DNA from: Bdellovibrionales bacterium GWA2_49_15
GTDB lineage: Bacteria; Bdellovibrionota; Bacteriovoracia; Bacteriovoracales; Bacteriovoracaceae
Direction of reading: 5' to 3'
DNA length: 64,000 nt
NCBI GenBank assembly: GCA_001769855.1
Contig: MEPP01000023.1
Span: 98,250-162,249 of the forward strand
A program made the position numbers and the translations under genes. Shown one piece after another: positions 60,942-64,000 of the stretch. A model generated the notes under the pieces. It was not told the DNA's origin. It searched no databases and worked only from the letters and a program-made list of their open reading frames with translations. Position 1 is the stretch's first letter; every line of letters begins with the position of its first letter.

Positions 60942-61872
60942 ACGACTTCATTATTTGTCGGATTTTTGCCAAGGTCCCCAAAGACTTATAGGCAAAATTA
61001 TATAAATAGTGGGTATTTTCCATTATCTCCAAAGGGTTGATGTGTCCGTGGAAGTCGCATTGGGTGCAAAGTTTGTTGGTCCTGCTACACTTCAATAGCC
61101 CGGCCCTGAGCTGCCTAAATTTTTCACCTTGCCAGACTTCCTGGAGCGAAGAGGAAGTAACATTCCCCATTGGGTTTTCAAAAACTGAATCGTAATGACA
61201 TTGGGCCACATTTCCATTTGAGGTGATGTACATAGAGTAAAAGGGGTAGACACAAGAAGCCTTGGTAGGGGCCGGTGGGATGTAACTGTTGTTGGGTGCC
61301 ATCCCTGCTCTGGAGTCTAGAACCTCATTAAGTAATCTTGGAAAATATCCCATTGTTTTGTCGGGAAATTGTTCCCTTAGCCAATCATAGACTTCTTTTA
61401 TTTTTTCCTTTTTATTATTTAATCCACCGCCACCTGTTTCAGTATAATCATCAACTAACATGCAGGTAAGTCCGGCATTAAACAAGCTCGCCCCTAATTC
61501 TCTTGTGAGAAGTTTGCCATTGGTGTCAATTTGAAGTCGAGTCAGGTGAGGCAATTTCTCTTTGGTATATTCAATAAATTCCACAATTCTTCGATCAAGA
61601 AGGGCCTCATTGTTACAATAAAATTTTACGATTCCTGAGTACGAGACACTTGCCATTTCGTCGATAATTTTTCGAAAAAGGGCATCATCCATTCGCTTCA
61701 CCTGGCGATTTTTGGTCGCCTCAGAGTTGACACCCATCGGACAAAAAGAACAGCTACTATTGCATGAATTAATTGTTTCAATTCGAATTTCGCGGGGAAA
61801 TGATTCTTGATAGATGCGTTTGCTACTTGATACAGAGAGGAAACGATGTAACCAAGCTGGTTTATTTGTCAT
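60931..61872 (-). CDS. radical SAM/SPASM domain protein
   Basis: 313 residues. RIETINSCNSSCSFCPMG holds the CxxxCxxC cluster of the radical SAM core; a C-terminal SPASM-like region has CVYPFYSMYITSNGNVAQCHYD and CSRTNKLCTQCDFHG, two groups of cysteines for auxiliary Fe-S clusters. SPASM enzymes modify peptides or, in some families, sugars (for example DesII-type deaminations). Nothing nearby encodes a precursor peptide that I can see, so a role in the glycan or its linkage is inferred from context. Confidence 0.83.
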   Translation of the reverse strand: MTNKPAWLHRFLSVSSSKRIYQESFPREIRIETINSCNSSCSFCPMGVNSEATKNRQVKRMDDALFRKIIDEMASVSYSGIVKFYCNNEALLDRRIVEFIEYTKEKLPHLTRLQIDTNGKLLTRELGASLFNAGLTCMLVDDYTETGGGGLNNKKEKIKEVYDWLREQFPDKTMGYFPRLLNEVLDSRAGMAPNNSYIPPAPTKASCVYPFYSMYITSNGNVAQCHYDSVFENPMGNVTSSSLQEVWQGEKFRQLRAGLLKCSRTNKLCTQCDFHGHINPLEIMENTHYLYNFAYKSLGTLAKIRQIMKSSKV

Positions 61873-62017
61873 AGGTTATTTACTCAATTTATTGTAATTG
61901 AGGAAACTTAGCTCGCAATGTATTGTATGACAAGATTATGAATACGGGCCATTTTACTTTGTCTAAGGTATGTTTTAAGTTTGCAAATAATGCCATTTGT
62001 TAGGCTCGAGAGGTTTT

Positions 62018-62767
62018 ATGTTAAATAACGTTTTTAAATTAGGAGAATCTCTCTTTCGAAAAAATTTCACTCTTTATAAACCTCTTTATGAACTTTATAA
62101 ATCTATTTCGGACCGTGAAGAGCGGGAATTCATGAAAGAAATTATCAGGCCAGGAGATTGTGTCTTAGATATCGGAGCCAACATAGGTTCTTATACAAAG
62201 TTTTTTTCCAAGATTGTTGGCGAGCATGGATTGGTAATCGCATTTGAACCAGATGCAACAAATTTTTCCAAACTTACGAAGCTAAAATTCAAGTATAACA
62301 ATGTTCAAGCTCATAATCTTGCCGTCGGGAATAAAAATGAAAAAGTAAAATTTTATCTATCATCGGAATATAACGTCGATCACCGGGCATATATGCCGAA
62401 AGATGAAAAAGAGCGTAGTTTTATTGAAGTGAAAATGATTACTCTCGATTCATTTTTAACCAGTTCCATTCGCGAGATTAATTTTATAAAAATGGATATT
62501 CAGGGTTTTGAATATTTTGCTTTAAGAGGAATGCACAATCTTCTGATGAGTAACAAGAATATAAAAATGATTCTGGAATTTTGGCCTTTCTCCCTCAAAT
62601 CTTCAGGAAGTTCCGCACGCGAATTGCTAGCTTCTTTGGAAGCTATGGGATTTAAATTGAAATTGCTTTCCCACGTGGGAAGCCAATCACCATCGGAAGT
62701 GGCATTAGAATATGAGAATGATAAAAGCAAATATTTTAATCTTTATGCATTTAGGGAACAAAGGTGA
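62018..62767 (+). CDS. FkbM-family methyltransferase
   Basis: 249 residues from the ATG at 62018, with GAGAGG five bases upstream (a TTG at 61997 is rejected). VLDIGANIGSYTKFFSK, VIAFEPDATNFSKL, and INFIKMDIQGFEYFALRGM are the hallmark FkbM blocks. Such enzymes O-methylate sugars in surface polysaccharides. The 145 bp before it are A+T-rich and hold no gene I can see. It is followed by an SDR whose GTG alternative start overlaps its stop. Confidence 0.88.
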   Translation: MLNNVFKLGESLFRKNFTLYKPLYELYKSISDREEREFMKEIIRPGDCVLDIGANIGSYTKFFSKIVGEHGLVIAFEPDATNFSKLTKLKFKYNNVQAHNLAVGNKNEKVKFYLSSEYNVDHRAYMPKDEKERSFIEVKMITLDSFLTSSIREINFIKMDIQGFEYFALRGMHNLLMSNKNIKMILEFWPFSLKSSGSSARELLASLEAMGFKLKLLSHVGSQSPSEVALEYENDKSKYFNLYAFREQR

Positions 62768-62790
62768 AAATTCAAAGAGGTAAAATCTTT

Positions 62791-63522
62791 ATGGACCAAT
62801 GTATCGTCGTCACTGGCGCATCAAATGGAATTGGTCGAGCCATTGCAAATTTATTTTGCGAGAAAAATTTCCCGGTAGTTGGAATCGATTTAGTTGCCCC
62901 AAAGGGAAAGGCCAAATTTCAGTTTATGAAGGCAGATGTGTCTAACAAGCATGAGCTTGCCAAGATAGGAATTGCAATTAACGCAAAAAACCATTCAGTG
63001 CTCGCAGTAATTAATAATGCTGCCGTGCAAGTAGAAAAGGGGATTCTTGAAACCACAGAAGAAGAGTGGGATCGCGTTTTGTCCGTTAATTTGAAGGCCA
63101 TCATGTTAACCACCCAGAGTTTTTTTCCATTTCTTAAATCCGGCTCCTCGATTGTTAATTTGTCATCTGTGCATGCCAGAGCAACTAGCAAGGGCATGGC
63201 AGCCTACGTGGCTTCAAAAGGCGCTATTTCGGCATTAACCCGTGCTATGGCGCTTGAACTTGGCGAGTATGGCATACGAGTGAACGCCATCAATCCTGGT
63301 GCCGTTGATACGGCCATGCTGCAAAAAGGCTTGGCGCGTAATGCCAGTCCCGGACAGGCGCTTAAAAAATTACAAAGTTCTTCACCCTTAAACAAGCTCG
63401 GTTCTCCGAATGATATTGCCAATCTCGCCTTATTTTTAGTCGATCCAGAGTTAGCTGGGAATATTACGGGCCAAGAATTTTATTGTGATGGTGGGGTGAC
63501 TGCGAAGTTGGCTTCGGAGTAG
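62791..63522 (+). CDS. short-chain dehydrogenase/reductase (classical SDR)
   Basis: 243 residues from the ATG at 62791; the preceding GTG at 62764 overlaps the last stop but adds only basic residues. CIVVTGASNGIGRAIA, INNAAVQVE, IVNLSSVHA and AAYVASKGAISALTRAMALE (Ser-Tyr-Lys triad), then GIRVNAINPGAVDT, are complete for a FabG-like enzyme. The substrate is unknown; the position suggests a sugar or acyl precursor. Last intact gene of the polysaccharide locus. Confidence 0.85.
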   Translation: MDQCIVVTGASNGIGRAIANLFCEKNFPVVGIDLVAPKGKAKFQFMKADVSNKHELAKIGIAINAKNHSVLAVINNAAVQVEKGILETTEEEWDRVLSVNLKAIMLTTQSFFPFLKSGSSIVNLSSVHARATSKGMAAYVASKGAISALTRAMALELGEYGIRVNAINPGAVDTAMLQKGLARNASPGQALKKLQSSSPLNKLGSPNDIANLALFLVDPELAGNITGQEFYCDGGVTAKLASE

Positions 63523-63544
63523 TTTAAAAAAATAGCTACTGATA

Positions 63545-63733
63545 TTATTTCTTTATAGCGGCTTTTCCAACGTAGGTGCCGGACTCTTTTATGTTGGAAA
63601 CGACACATGCTCCTGCACCAACAATAGTGTTGGGAGCAATGCTGATATTATTAATAACGCTGTAATTTTTTCCGAAATAGCAACTTTCTCCTATTGTGAC
63701 AGAGCCGCTGATATAAGCCGCCAGGGACGGTTG
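63545..63733 (-). pseudogene. C-terminal remnant of a hexapeptide-repeat acyltransferase (NeuD/PglD-like)
   Basis: Reading from a stop at 63736 toward TAA at 63545-63547, the frame encodes left-handed beta-helix repeats: ISGSVTIGESCYFGKN, SVINNISIAPNTIVGAGACV, VSNIKESGTYVGKAAIKK. This is the typical end of a sugar O/N-acyltransferase. The N-terminal part is gone: sequence upstream is IS-derived. The remnant suggests that the living strain has lost an acetylation step or that it lies near an IS-made deletion. Confidence 0.75.
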
Positions 63734-63753
63734 TCAAATAATCTCCGGTTGTT

Positions 63754-63909
63754 TCATCGTATGCGAACCACTATTAGACGGTTAAACCGATTGCCGTTTG
63801 AATTGCAGAAGCTCTTCGGTACCATCTCCAGCGGAAGCTCACCCGCATGGATATTCTCGCAGCAAGGGAAAGAATATTTTTTGCGGATAGTTTTGATCAC
63901 CCTCACTTT
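63754..63909 (-). pseudogene. IS66-like transposase fragment
   Basis: The minus frame reads VRVIKTIRKKYSFPCCE and LPLEMVPKSF, close to the zinc-finger region of IS66-type transposases (V-x-x-R-x-KY-x-C-x-x-C and the P-x-x-x-IPK-x-F part). It is cut by the IS3-type end at 63910 and runs out of homology around 63800. So one element landed in or next to another. Confidence 0.5.
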
Positions 63910-64000
63910 GAAGTTCCCTCGAATTCCCGGACACTCTTTTAAGCAGCACAACGGTTTTGTTGAGCATACTCACTCGGACTCAAATAGCCAAGTGAGGAAT
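63910..64000 (-). mobile_element. IS3-family insertion sequence, one end (continues beyond window)
   Basis: 63910-63937 (starting TGAAGTTCCCTCGAATTCCC and then GGACACTC) has the form of an IS3-group terminal repeat, beginning with TG. The rest of the element is the transposase tail described separately. The element has its outer end here and extends past 64000. Confidence 0.7.
63940..64000 (-). CDS. IS3-family transposase (OrfB/integrase), C-terminal end
   Basis: Partial; the minus frame ends with SSLGYLSPSEYAQQNRCAA and TAA at 63942-63940. SLGYLxPxEYA is the well-known end of the DDE integrase of IS3 elements. The rest lies beyond the window. The stop is 2 bp inside from the terminal repeat. 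Confidence 0.85.

Noticed and set aside
1..64000. CRISPR arrays, tRNA or rRNA genes
   Set aside because: No regularly spaced direct repeats of 25-40 bp and no cloverleaf or rRNA signature sequence was noticed by eye; a covariance model scan would be needed to exclude a tRNA.

Overview
The window looks like a stretch of a Gram-negative chromosome of moderate G+C. Many proteins carry signal peptides, there is a large surface-polysaccharide locus, and GTG/TTG starts and ATGA-type gene overlaps are common. The mix of long secreted hypotheticals, HipBA pairs and O-antigen-type genes is reminiscent of Bdellovibrionota (Bacteriovorax/Bdellovibrio relatives). That is an impression only, because no marker gene (rRNA, ribosomal protein) is present. 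I saw no tRNA, rRNA or CRISPR array.

Layout. (1) 1-543: the end of one gene and a small secreted protein. (2) 540-7045: first polysaccharide block, with a methyltransferase, a GT4 glycosyltransferase, UDP-glucuronate decarboxylase, GalE, an O-antigen ligase/polymerase-like membrane protein and a long WcaJ-type phosphoglycosyl transferase. (3) About 7091-28914: an accessory island that splits the polysaccharide locus. It holds two hipBA toxin-antitoxin pairs (one bracketed by 19-bp near-identical repeats), an ankyrin protein, a 1122-residue secreted protein, two copies of an unusual nucleotidyltransferase/lytic-transglycosylase fusion each followed by a small secreted Cys-containing protein, a lone DegT aminotransferase, a circularly permuted ATP-grasp protein, a SWIM-SNF2 helicase, and a graveyard of whole and broken DUF4143-type AAA ATPases with shared promoters and scattered repeats. 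(4) 28996-63522: main polysaccharide locus. (5) 63545-64000: a truncated hexapeptide acyltransferase, an IS66-like fragment and the end of an IS3-family element.

How the genes work together. The polysaccharide genes encode nucleotide-sugar routes to UDP-xylose, UDP-galactose, a probable UDP-L-QuiNAc-type sugar (5-inverting 4,6-dehydratase, RmlD-like reductase, 2-epimerase), a CDP-6-deoxyhexose (RfbF, RfbG, RmlC-like epimerase, SDR), GDP-L-fucose (Gmd, Fcl) and an unidentified cytidylyl-activated sugar (two NeuA-like enzymes, a Gfo/Idh/MocA and an Ldh_2 oxidoreductase, no NeuB). They are accompanied by glycosyltransferases, two initiating phosphoglycosyl transferases, at least two polymerase/ligase-like membrane proteins, methyltransferases, a deacetylase and two radical SAM enzymes. 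No Wzx flippase or ABC exporter is visible, so export genes must lie elsewhere.

The best candidate for an undescribed system is the pair of loci at 13131-14655 and 19242-20965. A cytoplasmic-type MNT nucleotidyltransferase domain is fused through a Cys/His segment to a lytic transglycosylase domain. It overlaps a gene for a small exported protein, and the two exported proteins resemble each other. One copy sits behind a broken HepT-like gene and keeps the nucleotidyltransferase active site; the other has lost it but keeps the transglycosylase glutamate.
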